From Ectobacillus ponti (GTDB taxonomy: Bacteria; Bacillota; Bacilli; Bacillales; Bacillaceae_G), in the NCBI RefSeq assembly GCF_024294785.1, contig NZ_JANCLT010000001.1:362793-426792 (forward strand): a DNA stretch of 64,000 nucleotides, given 5' to 3'. The notes beneath the pieces were generated by a model that saw only the letters and a list, made by a program, of their open reading frames with translations, was not told the DNA's origin and made no database searches. Shown piece by piece: positions 19,335 through 28,875 of the stretch. The translations under genes and the position numbers were made by a program. The first letter of the stretch is position 1. Every line of letters begins with the position of its first letter.

Positions 19335-19480
19335 GGGTATCTTCCTTTCCAAACCGAAAATACATTATTTTCTATTTCAAAGCTTCTACGTCTCTATATA
19401 TGACTTGTCTTATTGTTCACAAAACCCTATAAAAAACTCATAAATCACATTATAAAACAAAACGAAAAAAATGAATAGCC

Positions 19481-20158
19481 TTAAATATAACCTTTTTCTT
19501 TGAGGCTGACAAAGCGGTGCTCACCGATAATGAGGTGGTCCAAAAGCTCCACTCCCATTATCTTACCACATTCCGCCAATCTTTTGGTGACTTCAATATC
19601 TTCCCGGCTTGGCGCCGGGTCTCCGGAGGGATGGTTATGAAGGCAAATGAGCGAAGCTGCCGAGCGGCGAAACGCCTCACGGAACACTTCGCGCGGATGG
19701 ACGATGGAAGCATTCAGGCTCCCGATGAAGACTGTCTGGCGATGAATGACTTGATTCTTTGTGTTTAAGTACAGACAGACGAAATGCTCCTGCTGTAAAA
19801 AACGCATTTCCTCCATCATGTATTTGGCACAGTCCTCAGGGCTCCGGATGCTGTAGCGTTCCTTGTATTCAAGGCGTACCATGCGCCGGCCCAGCTCAAA
19901 TGCGGCAATCAGCTGGATCGCTTTCACCGTGCCGATTCCGTGAAGACTTGTAATCTCTTCAATTGTCGCATCCTTCAGCAGACGCAATCCATCAAAATGG
20001 CTGAGAATTCGATTTGATAATGTCATAACACTCTCTGCTTTCGAGCCGGTGCGCAGTAAAACAGCCAGCAGCTCCGCATTGGAAAGGCTGCCGGCTCCCT
20101 CGCTTATCATACGTTCTCTTGGCTGGTCCCCCTTTGTCATCTCCCGTATTCCGGTCAT
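19481..20158 (-). CDS. radC: RadC family JAMM/MPN protein
   Basis: 225 residues. An N-terminal helix-hairpin-helix-like part (about 1-90, with LHGIGTVKAIQLIAAFELG) is followed by an MPN domain carrying the metal motif CLHNHPSGDPAPSREDI. The DNA-repair role first proposed for this family is not supported in current knowledge, and the true substrate is unknown. It lies 13 bases after maf and before mreB, as in B. subtilis. Confidence 0.93.
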   Translation of the reverse strand: MTGIREMTKGDQPRERMISEGAGSLSNAELLAVLLRTGSKAESVMTLSNRILSHFDGLRLLKDATIEEITSLHGIGTVKAIQLIAAFELGRRMVRLEYKERYSIRSPEDCAKYMMEEMRFLQQEHFVCLYLNTKNQVIHRQTVFIGSLNASIVHPREVFREAFRRSAASLICLHNHPSGDPAPSREDIEVTKRLAECGKIMGVELLDHLIIGEHRFVSLKEKGYI

Positions 20159-20171
20159 ATACGCCGCCTCC

Positions 20172-20732
20172 CTACTCTAAGAAATACTGAAGTTCACGCT
20201 TCAAACGGGCTACCGGCAGGCCTACAACAGAGTAATAATCCCCATGTATTCCTTTTACAAGCACGGAGCCTTTTCCCTGTATGCCGTAGCTTCCGGCCTT
20301 ATCCATCGGCTCTCCTGTGTCGAGGTATGCAGTAATTTCCGCTTCCGTCAGCTCCCAGAAGGCGACCTCTGTTCTCTCATAGAATGCGGTCTGCCGCCCG
20401 CCTGCCAGAACGGCCACTCCTGTATACACATCATGAATCTGCCCCGAAAGCGCACGGAGTGTCTCTGCCGCTTCCTCGCGGCTCCCGGGCTTGCCCAGCA
20501 TTCTGCCTTCATGTACGACAATGGTGTCCGCTCCAATTACAATGGCGTCACCATGCAGCCGGGCAACCGCTGCCGCCTTCTGCCGTGCCAGGGACATGAC
20601 AGCCTCCTCCGGTGTAATACCCGGCTCTACAATTTCTTCTACACTGCTGGTTATGACTGTGAAGGGCATCTGTAAATAACCAAGCAGTTCCTTTCTCCGG
20701 GGAGACCCGGAGGCCAAAATAATTTGCTTCAT
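20172..20732 (-). CDS. maf: Maf nucleotide pyrophosphatase
   Basis: 186 residues. Maf proteins hydrolyse dTTP, UTP or modified nucleotides to the monophosphate. B. subtilis Maf also causes filamentation when overproduced. Signatures are [13 protein letters not shown] at the N-terminus, [18 protein letters not shown], and [17 protein letters not shown] choose ATG at 20730-20732, with AAAGGTGAG upstream. The 27 earlier codons of the open frame do not match the family. Confidence 0.95.
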   Translation of the reverse strand: MKQIILASGSPRRKELLGYLQMPFTVITSSVEEIVEPGITPEEAVMSLARQKAAAVARLHGDAIVIGADTIVVHEGRMLGKPGSREEAAETLRALSGQIHDVYTGVAVLAGGRQTAFYERTEVAFWELTEAEITAYLDTGEPMDKAGSYGIQGKGSVLVKGIHGDYYSVVGLPVARLKRELQYFLE

Positions 20733-20829
20733 TCTGCTCACCTTTCCCGTTTTGGAAGGAAGATACTGCTTCCATCGTAGCAAACTCCTCTTCCCGAATT
20801 CAAACGGAGGCATTCTTTCTTCCTTTTAC

Positions 20830-20870
20830 TGAAAAAAGAAAGAAGCCTCTCAGCTTCTCTTTCTTTCCTT
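20830..20870 (-). terminator. Terminator of spoIIB
   Basis: On the minus strand AAAGAGAAGC and GGCTTCTTT form a stem around TGAGA, followed by CTTTTTTC. Confidence 0.75.
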
Positions 20871-20886
20871 TGCCATTATACCTGTT

Positions 20887-21801
20887 TTATGCCTTAGGCA
20901 GCAAATTCTGGTAGGAAGCCAGCCCCTCAAACAGCAGCTGCTGCAGCTTGGTGAAGGAGGCTTCGCCCTGCTTTGTCTCATAATCCTTAAGGGCGTCATA
21001 CGACAAAGATATATACGTTACGAACTTTTTAATCTCCTCCTGCTTCACTTTGCCGCTTTCCTTCACAAGTGCCTGCACTTCCTTCTCAAGCGCTCCCTGT
21101 TTGGCTGTATCCGGTTTTCCGGACGTATACACCGCGGAGGACTGCTCCACAAGCGCGGAGAAGAGGCTTTCTCCTTTTACAATCAATGCGCTGTACGGCT
21201 CATAGGCAGCCGGGAGCTTGCCCTCCGGCACCTGCCATGCCTTGTAGGTTCCCTGCTGCTTGTTCAACAGCTTGTCTGCCGTCTCCTTATTGCTGGCCAA
21301 TCCGGTGAACAGCCGGTATTTGCCGTCCTCGGAAGCCAAATAAGCCGGCAGCCCCTTCTTTTTTGCATCCGCCAAGGCGGCTTCGCCGTTTTCCTTTTTA
21401 CTGAAAACACCGCTTTGCACCATATGCAACTGGAGCACCTGCAGCTTTGCCGGTGCAGCCGCCGCTTCCTGCTTTACCGGGGCTGCCGCCGGCGGCACAG
21501 ATGCAGGCACTGTTTGCGCCGCGCTGCCTCCATTCAACAGCTGCAGCATGCCAAACCCAAAGCCGGTGCCAAGCATAACTGCGGCGCCGACAGTAATGGC
21601 AATGCGCTTGCCTGCCCTGTTTTGCTGCTTTGCGGGCTTTGTCTGTGCTTCCGCACGAAAAGGCACCACATTATTATAGGAAGGTTCTGATTCCTCCGGC
21701 AGAATCCATTGAAATTCATCCTTTTGTGTCTCATCCGCTTCTGTATAGGATGTTTTCACACCGTTCACTCTCACTAAGATTTTCGGAGATTGCTTGTCCA
21801 T
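20887..21801 (-). CDS. spoIIB: Stage II sporulation protein B (SpoIIB), SPOR domain
   Basis: 304 residues. It helps septal peptidoglycan thinning and localisation of SpoIIDMP during engulfment. A cytoplasmic part (1-65), one membrane segment (IAITVGAAVMLGTGFGFGM), an Ala/Pro linker and a SPOR-like domain (about 125-200: LHMVQSGVFSKKENGEAAL and YRLFTGLASNKE) are seen. Overall identity to B. subtilis SpoIIB appears low, but domain order and the place before maf-radC support the call. The ATG at 21799-21801 has AAAGGAGAG upstream. Confidence 0.85.
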   Translation of the reverse strand: MDKQSPKILVRVNGVKTSYTEADETQKDEFQWILPEESEPSYNNVVPFRAEAQTKPAKQQNRAGKRIAITVGAAVMLGTGFGFGMLQLLNGGSAAQTVPASVPPAAAPVKQEAAAAPAKLQVLQLHMVQSGVFSKKENGEAALADAKKKGLPAYLASEDGKYRLFTGLASNKETADKLLNKQQGTYKAWQVPEGKLPAAYEPYSALIVKGESLFSALVEQSSAVYTSGKPDTAKQGALEKEVQALVKESGKVKQEEIKKFVTYISLSYDALKDYETKQGEASFTKLQQLLFEGLASYQNLLPKA

Positions 21802-22034
21802 CTGTTTCTCTCCTTTCCTTGTCCGCATCGTAACATATGCTTGATAAAAAAGAACGGGAGATTTGTCAGGATCCCTTCGTCAAATTCCTCTTTGTTTCAT
21901 GTTTATTCATGCCTGCCCGGGAATAGAAGCATCCGCGGAAAAATCTCCTCCCGCCATGTCAGATTGTGAAATTGACGCACAACGGAGTAAGTGGAACAAT
22001 TGAGAAAAGCTGCAACCACAGAGGGGCTGACACA

Positions 22035-22760
22035 ATGGAAAACATGGGAGTAGTAGAACATTTGGAGGAGCTGCGAAAACGGCTCCTGATTACAATCGGC
22101 TGGTTTCTTGTCTTTTTACTGGCTGGCTTTCTGTATGCAGGGCGCATTTACAGCCTACTGACCGCAGGGCTGCCCTTCAGGCTGACCGTGCTGGGACCAA
22201 GCGATGTTTTGTGGGTGTACTTTGCCTTGTCGGGCACTGCCGCGTTGGCTTTCACTTTGCCTGTGGCCGGGCTGCAATGCTGGCTGTTTGTAAAGCCGGG
22301 GCTGCATGCCAATGAGCAGAAGGCGGCATTATCGTATATTCCGTTTCTGTTTTTGTTATTTGCCGCCGGGCTGCTGATCGGCTATTTTTTTGTGCTGCCG
22401 AACATCTTCCATTTTCTGAACCTGCTTGGGCAGGGCATGTTCACGGAAATGTATACGGTCGACAAATATTTCACCTTCGTCTTTGACCTTGTTGTCCCAT
22501 TCGCTGCCTGCTTTGATATGCCGGTCATTATTATGTTTTTAACATCCATCGGCTTGATTGAGCCGTCCCTTCTGCGGCGCGTGCGGCGATACGCTTACTT
22601 CATTCTGGTGGTTGTCGCCTGCTGCATTTCGCCGCCGGATTTTGTATCCCACATTTCCGTTTCCATCCCCCTGATTTTGCTGTATGAATGCGGCGTGCTG
22701 CTGGCAGATGTCGGCTACCGCAGGCGGCTGAGACGGTTGGAACGGTATGAGAAGGCTTAA
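22035..22760 (+). CDS. tatC: Twin-arginine translocase subunit TatC
   Basis: 241 residues, with six membrane segments expected. It recognises twin-arginine signal peptides and exports folded proteins. Family signatures are VEHLEELRKRLL near the N-terminus, PSDVLWVYFALSG between segments 1 and 2, and DMPVIIMFLTSIGLIE and PPDFVSHISVSIPLILLYE near the end. The ATG at 22035 has GAGGGG about 9 bases upstream, and an ATG at 22044 is also possible. No tatA is seen next to it, or anywhere in the window, although TatC normally works with TatA. It reads against its neighbours and occupies the place of comC in B. subtilis. Confidence 0.93.
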   Translation: MENMGVVEHLEELRKRLLITIGWFLVFLLAGFLYAGRIYSLLTAGLPFRLTVLGPSDVLWVYFALSGTAALAFTLPVAGLQCWLFVKPGLHANEQKAALSYIPFLFLLFAAGLLIGYFFVLPNIFHFLNLLGQGMFTEMYTVDKYFTFVFDLVVPFAACFDMPVIIMFLTSIGLIEPSLLRRVRRYAYFILVVVACCISPPDFVSHISVSIPLILLYECGVLLADVGYRRRLRRLERYEKA

Positions 22761-22761
22761 A

Positions 22762-22809
22762 TAAACAAAGGGAGCACAGATTCATGATCATCTGTGCTCC
22801 CTTTGTTTA
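22762..22809. terminator. Bidirectional terminator between tatC and folC
   Basis: A 19-bp perfect stem (22763-22781 and 22790-22808) around an 8-base loop, with A/T ends on both sides. It includes the folC stop codon. Confidence 0.9.
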
Positions 22810-24096
22810 TGTTTGCAGCATGTAGGCCCGGATCTCGGAGATAAAGTAAAGCGATCCTGTAATGATGAACGCATCTCCCCCGGTCAATGACGGCAGCACC
22901 TGCTCCAACGCTTCCTGCCAATCATCAAAGACTTCATGCTCCTTCCGGCAATGGGCTGCCAGCAGACGAGGTGATACGGCCCGCGGAAAATCAAAGGTGG
23001 TGAAGATGAGGCGGTCCGCAACTGTCTCCAACTGCGCAATCATACGGTCCGCTTTCTTATCGCCCAAAGCGCTGAACAGCACCGTGATTCGTTTATCGCT
23101 GTAGTGGGTCCGCAGCGTCTCCACCAGACTGTGCACCCCCTCCGGATTGTGGGCGCCATCAATAATGACGAGCGGCTCTGTGGACAGCGTCTCAAAGCGG
23201 CCGAGCCAAAAGGCCCCGCGCAGCCCCTCCCGGATGTGCTCCTCCCCGATGAGGAAGGATTGGTATGTTTTCAGGTAAAATACCGTCATCAACGCCAGAG
23301 CGGCATTTTGCACCTGATGGGCTCCCCTCATGGAGATGCACAGATTCTCATATGAAGCAAACGGGCATTGAAAGTGGAACTGCTCGCCTGATGCGCTGCT
23401 CTCCGTATGCTCGACAGCAAACTGTTCCCCAAGCTTGTACACCTTGGCCTGCTTCGCGGCTGCTGTCTCTTGGATCACTTCATATGCATCCGGCTGCTCC
23501 ACCCCCGTAATCAGCGGAATGCCCGGCTTGATAATGCCGGCCTTTTCCCCGGCAATTGCCGGCAAAGTTTCACCGAGAATGTGCATATGGTCGTAACCGA
23601 TCGTGGTAATCACGGTTGCGACCGGATACACGACATTGGTGGAATCGAAGCGGCCTCCAAGTCCCGTTTCAATCAGTACGATATCACATGGATTCACTAT
23701 ACCGAAATAATAGAACATCATGACCGTGATCACTTCAAACTCTGTTGCCGCTCCCAGGTCCGTCTCCTCCAGCGCCTCTACAACCGGACGCACGGCGGCA
23801 ACCAGCTCTGCCAAGTCCTCATTTGAAATTGGTGTGCCATTGATGCTGATCCGTTCATTGAAGACTTCAATGTACGGTGAGGTAAAAGTGCCGACCTTAT
23901 ACTCGGCTTCCTGCAGAATGGCACGCATATACGTGAGTGTGGAGCCTTTGCCGTTTGTTCCCGCGAGATGGACACTTTTCAGGCGGCGCTCCGGGTTGCC
24001 AAGCTCCCCCAGCATCCATTCCATCCGCTCCAGCCCCGGCTTAATGCCAAATTTCAGCCTCTCCTGAATCCACTGCAGTGCTTCTTCGTATGTCAT
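22807..24096 (-). CDS. folC: Folylpolyglutamate / dihydrofolate synthase FolC
   Basis: 429 residues. It adds glutamate to folates and possibly to dihydropteroate. The Mur-ligase-type ATP loop is AGTNGKGSTLTYM (about 45-57), the family motif is TSPYIEVFNERISING, and the C-terminal part starts LVIIDGAHNPEGVHSL. It is 128 bases behind valS, the usual Bacillus order, with a strong hairpin between them. The later neighbour comC of B. subtilis is missing. Confidence 0.96.
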   Translation of the reverse strand: MTYEEALQWIQERLKFGIKPGLERMEWMLGELGNPERRLKSVHLAGTNGKGSTLTYMRAILQEAEYKVGTFTSPYIEVFNERISINGTPISNEDLAELVAAVRPVVEALEETDLGAATEFEVITVMMFYYFGIVNPCDIVLIETGLGGRFDSTNVVYPVATVITTIGYDHMHILGETLPAIAGEKAGIIKPGIPLITGVEQPDAYEVIQETAAAKQAKVYKLGEQFAVEHTESSASGEQFHFQCPFASYENLCISMRGAHQVQNAALALMTVFYLKTYQSFLIGEEHIREGLRGAFWLGRFETLSTEPLVIIDGAHNPEGVHSLVETLRTHYSDKRITVLFSALGDKKADRMIAQLETVADRLIFTTFDFPRAVSPRLLAAHCRKEHEVFDDWQEALEQVLPSLTGGDAFIITGSLYFISEIRAYMLQT

Positions 24097-24115
24097 GCTG
24101 ATTCCCCCTTGTCAC

Positions 24116-24148
24116 AAAGCAGCCCGGCATGCGATGCCGGGCTGCTTT
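24116..24148. terminator. 15-bp perfect hairpin between valS and folC
   Basis: A perfect stem (24116-24130 and 24134-24148) around GCG. The long T run follows on the plus strand, while the minus strand, on which valS and folC lie, has only three T after the stem. It may therefore act as a weak attenuator between valS and folC, or block antisense transcription. A second imperfect inverted repeat lies at 24167-24213. Confidence 0.6.
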
Positions 24149-24224
24149 TTTATTTTGTCCAGCTTCACCGGCTAGCCCACCGCCAGGGAGGTTCTGTGGG
24201 CTGAACAGCCGGTTTCGCTTTTCC

Positions 24225-26867
24225 TTATTTCCGCAGCTCTGCCACGCGTTGGCGGACTGCTTCACGCTTCTCCATATAATCTTGCTGCTTTTTGCGTTCC
24301 TCTTCAATTACCGCAGCCGGAGCTTTCTTGACAAAGCCTTCGTTGCCGAGCTTCTTCTCCACACGCTCCACTTCGCCGTCCAAACGCTTCAGTTCTTTTT
24401 CCAGACGGGTGATTTCCTCATCCAGATTAATCAGGCCTTCCAGCGGCAGGAACAGCTCTGCGCCTGTCACCACGGCGGACATGGACTTATCCGGCGCTTG
24501 CAGGTCAGTGCCGATCAACAGCTCGCTCGGGTTACAGAAGCGCTCGATGTAGGAGCTGTTTGTCTGCAGGCTTGCCAGTGTGCCGGCATCCTTTGCCTTC
24601 AAATACAACGGCACCTTCTTGCTGAGCGGTGTGTTCACTTCCGCGCGGATGTTGCGTACTGCGCGGATGATTTCCACCAGCAGCTTCATGTCGTCTGCTG
24701 CCTTCGCGTCAGTCAGCTCTTCGCGAACCTGCGGCCAGGCGGCAACCGTGATGGACTCGCCCTCATGCGGCAGATGCTGCCAGATGGTTTCCGTTACAAA
24801 CGGCATGAATGGATGCAGGAGGCGCATCGTATTGTCCAGCACGTAAGCGAGGACAGAACGTGTTGTCTGCTTTGCCGCTTCATCCTCACCGTACAATGGC
24901 AGCTTCGCCATTTCGATGTACCAGTCACACAGGTCATCCCAGATGAAGTTGTACAGCGCACGGCCTACTTCGCCAAGCTCATACTTGTCGACATTCTTTG
25001 TCACACTGTCGATAGTCTCGTTCAGACGCGTCAAAATCCACTTATCTGCAACAGACATCTTGCCTGTCAAATTGATGTCTTCGTGCTTCATGTCTCCCAT
25101 GTTCATCAGGGCAAAACGGGATGCGTTCCAAATCTTATTGATGAAGTTCCACGTTGCCTCCACCTTTTCCGTGCTGTAGCGCAGGTCCTGGCCAGGCGAG
25201 CTGCCTGTGGACAGGAAGTAACGCAGGGCATCAGCACCATAATTCTCAATGACATCCATCGGATCCACACCGTTGCCAAGCGACTTGCTCATCTTGCGGC
25301 CCTGCTCATCGCGGACGAGACCGTGAATGAGTACATCCTTGAATGGGCGCTGCCCCGTGAACTCCAGACCTTGGAAAATCATCCGGGATACCCAGAAGAA
25401 GATGATATCATAGCCTGTTACAAGTACGTCTGTGGAATAGTAGCGCTGGAAATCAGGCGCCTCTTCGTTCGGCCAGCCAAGTGTGGAGAATGGCCAGAGC
25501 GCAGAGCTGAACCATGTATCCAGTACGTCGTTGTCCTGCTCCCAGTTTTCGGCATCAGCCGGCGCTTCCATACCAACGTAGATTTCCTTTGTCTCCTTAT
25601 GGTACCAAGCCGGAATGCGGTGGCCCCACCAAAGCTGGCGGGAAATACACCAGTCGCGGATGTTCTCCATCCAGCGCAGGTACGTCTTTTCAAAGCGGTC
25701 CGGCACAAAGTGTACCTTTTCCTCCTTGCTTTGCAGCGCAATGGCTTCGTCTGCCAGCGGCTGCATTTTGACGAACCACTGTGTGGACAAGTACGGTTCA
25801 ACAACAGCACCGCTGCGCTCGCTGTGGCCGACAGAGTGCATATGCTCTTCAATCTTAACGAGGACACCCTGCTCCTGCAGATCCTTCACAAGCTGCTTGC
25901 GGCAGGTGAAGCGGTCCATGCCCTCGTACTGGCCAGCGTTTTCATTCATGGTGCCGTCTTCGTTCATCACGAGGATGCGCGGCAGGTCATGGCGGTTGCC
26001 GATCTCGAAGTCATTCGGGTCATGCGCCGGCGTAATTTTTACTGCACCAGAGCCGAACTCCTTGTCAACATAATCATCGCCGACAATCGGGATTTCACGG
26101 CCAACGATTGGCAGAATGGCTGTTTTGCCGATGAGATGCTTGTAGCGCTCATCTTCCGGATGAACCGCGATGGCTGTATCGCCAAGCATGGTCTCCGGAC
26201 GGGTTGTCGCAATTTGAATATAGCCGGAGCCATCGGACAGCGGATATTGCATATGATAGAAGGCGCCCTGTACATCCTGATAAATCACCTCAATATCAGA
26301 AAGTGCCGTGCGCGTGGCCGGATCCCAGTTGATGATGCGCTCGCCGCGGTAAATCAGGCCCTTGTTGTACAGCGTTACAAATACCTGGCGAACCGCATCA
26401 GACAGTCCTTCATCAAGCGTGAAGCGCTCACGTGTATAATCCAGGCCAAGACCGAGCTTTGCCCACTGGGAACGGATGTGTGACGCGTACTCTTCCTTCC
26501 ACTCCCATGCCTTCTCCAGAAACTTCTCGCGGCCCAGGTCATAGCGGGATACGCCTTCCTCGCGCAGCTTCGCTTCCACCTTTGCCTGCGTTGCGATGCC
26601 GGCATGGTCCATGCCCGGCAGCCATAATACATCATAGCCCTGCATCCGCTTCGCGCGCGTTAAGATATCCTGCAGCGTTGTATCCCAAGCATGGCCCAGG
26701 TGCAGCTTGCCGGTTACGTTCGGCGGCGGAATCACAATTGTGTACGGCTGCTTTTCCGGCTCGCCTTTTGCCTCAAAATATTGTCCCTTCAGCCACCATT
26801 CGTAGCGGCCTGCCTCAACCGACTTATGGTCATACTTCGTCGGCAGGTTTTGTTCGTTCTGTTCCAC
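24225..26867 (-). CDS. valS: Valyl-tRNA synthetase
   Basis: 880 residues, the same length as B. subtilis ValS. Class I signatures are the HIGH-type motif in [10 protein letters not shown] (about residue 52) and KMSKS in [14 protein letters not shown]. The editing domain shows [18 protein letters not shown]-terminal coiled coil (about 810-880) is rich in Glu/Lys. I choose GTG at 26865-26867 ([15 protein letters not shown] follows) because AAGGAGGG is correctly placed. The longer open frame runs into the T-box terminator. Confidence 0.97.
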   Translation of the reverse strand: MEQNEQNLPTKYDHKSVEAGRYEWWLKGQYFEAKGEPEKQPYTIVIPPPNVTGKLHLGHAWDTTLQDILTRAKRMQGYDVLWLPGMDHAGIATQAKVEAKLREEGVSRYDLGREKFLEKAWEWKEEYASHIRSQWAKLGLGLDYTRERFTLDEGLSDAVRQVFVTLYNKGLIYRGERIINWDPATRTALSDIEVIYQDVQGAFYHMQYPLSDGSGYIQIATTRPETMLGDTAIAVHPEDERYKHLIGKTAILPIVGREIPIVGDDYVDKEFGSGAVKITPAHDPNDFEIGNRHDLPRILVMNEDGTMNENAGQYEGMDRFTCRKQLVKDLQEQGVLVKIEEHMHSVGHSERSGAVVEPYLSTQWFVKMQPLADEAIALQSKEEKVHFVPDRFEKTYLRWMENIRDWCISRQLWWGHRIPAWYHKETKEIYVGMEAPADAENWEQDNDVLDTWFSSALWPFSTLGWPNEEAPDFQRYYSTDVLVTGYDIIFFWVSRMIFQGLEFTGQRPFKDVLIHGLVRDEQGRKMSKSLGNGVDPMDVIENYGADALRYFLSTGSSPGQDLRYSTEKVEATWNFINKIWNASRFALMNMGDMKHEDINLTGKMSVADKWILTRLNETIDSVTKNVDKYELGEVGRALYNFIWDDLCDWYIEMAKLPLYGEDEAAKQTTRSVLAYVLDNTMRLLHPFMPFVTETIWQHLPHEGESITVAAWPQVREELTDAKAADDMKLLVEIIRAVRNIRAEVNTPLSKKVPLYLKAKDAGTLASLQTNSSYIERFCNPSELLIGTDLQAPDKSMSAVVTGAELFLPLEGLINLDEEITRLEKELKRLDGEVERVEKKLGNEGFVKKAPAAVIEEERKKQQDYMEKREAVRQRVAELRK

Positions 26868-26884
26868 GGAAAATCCCTCCTTAA

Positions 26885-27140
26885 AATAAAAAAACTCCCT
26901 CATCCAGAAAAGGACGACGGAGATCGCGGTACCACCTTTTTTCGCAGGACAAGTCCTGCACACTCAAATCTGTAACGGGTTACAAGCCCGGCTTCCTCTA
27001 CTCATGTTCAAAGAAGCTGCTCAAGGGCGACCTTCAAGCACTGTCATCCGGGCAACCTTTCAGCCGTGGGTTTCCCTCTCTGATGATGCAGCATGCTCTA
27101 CTCTTCCCTGTCTTTGCATTTCGCTATTGACTTTTGCTAT
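26885..27140 (-). promoter_or_regulatory. T-box riboswitch leader of valS
   Basis: The T-box sequence AAGGTGGTACCGCGA lies at 26924-26938 (minus strand). The terminator follows: stem 26912-26922 with 26895-26905, then a T run. Upstream, a stem I region has GCTGC/GCAGC arms, an AGAGAGG bulge and an AGTAGAG loop-E-like stretch, then a TGTAAC/GTTACA hairpin. Such leaders read through the terminator when uncharged tRNA binds, here presumably tRNA-Val. I could not assign the specifier with confidence. The codon in the usual place after GAA reads CAT or ATG, while the nearest valine codon is GTA at 26999-27001. Confidence 0.88.
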
Positions 27141-27147
27141 ACAGTAT

Positions 27148-27176
27148 AGTCTAAAAAATTTAGCTGTAATCGTCAA
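27148..27176 (-). promoter_or_regulatory. Sigma-A promoter of valS
   Basis: On the minus strand TTGACG (27171-27176) and TAGACT (27148-27153) are 17 bases apart, just upstream of the T-box leader. Confidence 0.65.
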
Positions 27177-27292
27177 TAAGGTTTTCCAAATTTTTTATAG
27201 CCTATGCGTCCGTACAAAAAATGTGTGTGCTGGGCACATCAAATGGGCAGCCTGCATATGGTAGGAGTAATCACACATTCGGAGGTCTGATT

Positions 27293-27487
27293 ATGCGTCG
27301 CTTTCGGCGTACCTACAACTTTTCCACACCGTCCTGGCTGCGGGATATCCAGACAATGCTTGGCGATTTCATTATCCCCATTGCTGTGTTTCAAGCGTTG
27401 CGCACCCTGATTTTCCCAACCTTCTTTGACTTTATCCTGCTGGCTGTCCTGATTGGTCTTGCCGTGAAAACATACTATCAGCCGTAA
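27293..27487 (+). CDS. Small membrane protein of unknown function
   Basis: 64 residues. A basic N-terminus (MRRFRRTYNFSTPSW) is followed by a hydrophobic segment (MLGDFIIPIAVFQALRTLIF) and a second one (FFDFILLAVLIGLAVKTYY), so probably two membrane passes with the N-terminus inside. The ATG has GGAGG 7 bases upstream and a terminator follows directly, so it is very probably a real gene. It diverges from valS. I do not recognise the family. Confidence 0.8.
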   Translation: MRRFRRTYNFSTPSWLRDIQTMLGDFIIPIAVFQALRTLIFPTFFDFILLAVLIGLAVKTYYQP

Positions 27488-27488
27488 G

Positions 27489-27516
27489 AAAATCCCCCGC
27501 ACGCGCGGGGGATTTC
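27489..27516. terminator. Bidirectional terminator between two small genes
   Basis: An 11-bp perfect stem (27490-27500 and 27505-27515) with A/T ends. It ends the small membrane-protein gene and the zinc-ribbon gene on the other strand. Confidence 0.85.
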
Positions 27517-27721
27517 ATCCACCGAAAAACAGATCCAATACGTTGGACATGCCCGAGGATTGCCGGTTGTAAAACTCGGAATAGCCGCATTGCTTGCAGT
27601 ACACGACAAGAAACTGATTATGCTGCACATCAAACAGCTTGGAAAGTCCTGTTCCGGTCACTGCGACCTCCTTTTGTCCGGCATCCCTGCTGCCGCATTT
27701 GATACAGCCCTTTTGCTCCAT
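27515..27721 (-). CDS. Zinc-ribbon protein, predicted nucleic-acid binding (YpzJ-like)
   Basis: 68 residues. Two Cys pairs (CIKCGS near residue 6 and CKQCGY near residue 42) form a zinc ribbon. Between them are VAVTGTGLSKLFDVQHNQFLVVYC, typical of a small Bacillus family annotated only as a predicted Zn-ribbon nucleic-acid-binding protein. Role unknown. A GCGGGAG stretch precedes the ATG. It lies alone between the valS region and ysxE. Confidence 0.8.
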   Translation of the reverse strand: MEQKGCIKCGSRDAGQKEVAVTGTGLSKLFDVQHNQFLVVYCKQCGYSEFYNRQSSGMSNVLDLFFGG

Positions 27722-27802
27722 CCCGCTCCCGCCTTTCTGCCATATTCCACTTCTTTATTTTACCATTCCAGCTCCAAAAGGGCAGAAGAATTTTACCCGC
27801 AT

Positions 27803-27835
27803 GCAGAAGAAAGCCCCCTCTTGCGGAGGGGACTT
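27803..27835 (-). terminator. Terminator of spoVID-ysxE
   Basis: On the minus strand AAGTCCCCTC and GAGGGGGCTT form a stem followed by TCTTCTG. The T-tract is short. Confidence 0.7.
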
Positions 27836-28875
27836 CAGCTTTGCTGCTGTTGCTGCGCTTGATATTCAGCCGCCTGGATTTGCGTCAGAAAATACTCGAC
27901 GTTGCTTACCTGCCAGTGGACCTGCTGCAGCTTGGCGGCCAGCTGCAGCTCATCGTGTTCGCTGCGTGCTTCCCGCTTCTGCCGGTAGCGCAGCACCTGA
28001 TTCGTAAACCGCTGCGGGTACGCCAGGTAGGCAAGCATCAGCTTCTTCTCCTCTGCGGTAAACGGGAAGCTGCGCTGATAGATTTGATACCATTCATACC
28101 GGTCATTCCGGGCAATCGGATACGTATCGAAGGAACGGTTATAAAATTGGACGATATCCTGCACCGGTGTGGAGAATTGGGAGTTTTCCAGACTGATAAA
28201 ATAGCCGTTGCGCTGATGATCAAACAAGAAATGATTGACTGATACATTGCCGTGGATGAGAGAAATGCGCGTTTTCTCCTTTTCCTTCATCATCTCCTGC
28301 CACTCCTCCAGCCGCTTATTGGCAAACTCTTGCGCTTTGGAGATGTGATGATGGAAGGTACAATATTGTAATTCAAAGGGAGACATATACCAGCGGTTCT
28401 CGCACTCTACAACAAACTGCTCGAGCATATGCTGCTCCTGCTCCCAATGGGCCGTCAATGTATCGTAGTGGTGCTGGACGAGGTCCTCATGAATCTCCTC
28501 CTCCCGCAGCGTCTTTTGGTGCAGCTGTCCCAGTGTTTGAAACATCTTATGATACTGGTCTCCTTCGTCTCCCTTCGCATCCAAGCTGTCCAGCCACGGC
28601 ATCAGGTAATAACGGTTCTCTTCATCGGACAGAATATGCTGGCCGTCGCTTGTATGGTAGATGGGGGCAAAGTTGGTAAAGCCCTTCTCTGACAAAATTT
28701 GCAGGTGCTGCATCAGGTTGCTGCGTTCCAATCGTTTCGGCTTCAGCCTCTTCAGCGCATATGGCCCTTGGCTCGTATAAATTTTAATAACGCTTCCGTA
28801 CTCCTCCAGATGCTCGGGACGGAGCTCATATCTTTGCAAAAGCGGCGAATATCGGTCTCTCAGTTCAGGTTCCAT
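27835..28875 (-). CDS. ysxE: Spore coat protein YsxE (CotS family)
   Basis: 346 residues with a kinase-like (APH-type) fold. The strands IKIYTSQGPYALKRLKP and YYLMPWLDSL and the catalytic-loop-like LIHGNVSVNHFLFD can be seen. The last reads HGN rather than HGD, so activity is doubtful. YsxE is a coat component whose recruitment depends on SafA or SpoVID-guided assembly. I choose ATG at 28873-28875 (MEPELRDRYS) with AAGGGG upstream. It lies 80 bases after spoVID, as in B. subtilis. Confidence 0.88.
   Translation of the reverse strand: MEPELRDRYSPLLQRYELRPEHLEEYGSVIKIYTSQGPYALKRLKPKRLERSNLMQHLQILSEKGFTNFAPIYHTSDGQHILSDEENRYYLMPWLDSLDAKGDEGDQYHKMFQTLGQLHQKTLREEEIHEDLVQHHYDTLTAHWEQEQHMLEQFVVECENRWYMSPFELQYCTFHHHISKAQEFANKRLEEWQEMMKEKEKTRISLIHGNVSVNHFLFDHQRNGYFISLENSQFSTPVQDIVQFYNRSFDTYPIARNDRYEWYQIYQRSFPFTAEEKKLMLAYLAYPQRFTNQVLRYRQKREARSEHDELQLAAKLQQVHWQVSNVEYFLTQIQAAEYQAQQQQQS

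Noticed and set aside
24129-26483. A 784-codon plus-strand open frame
   Set aside because: It is antisense to valS. Length alone is not evidence here because GC-rich third positions keep the opposite frame open. No ribosome site or domain is visible.
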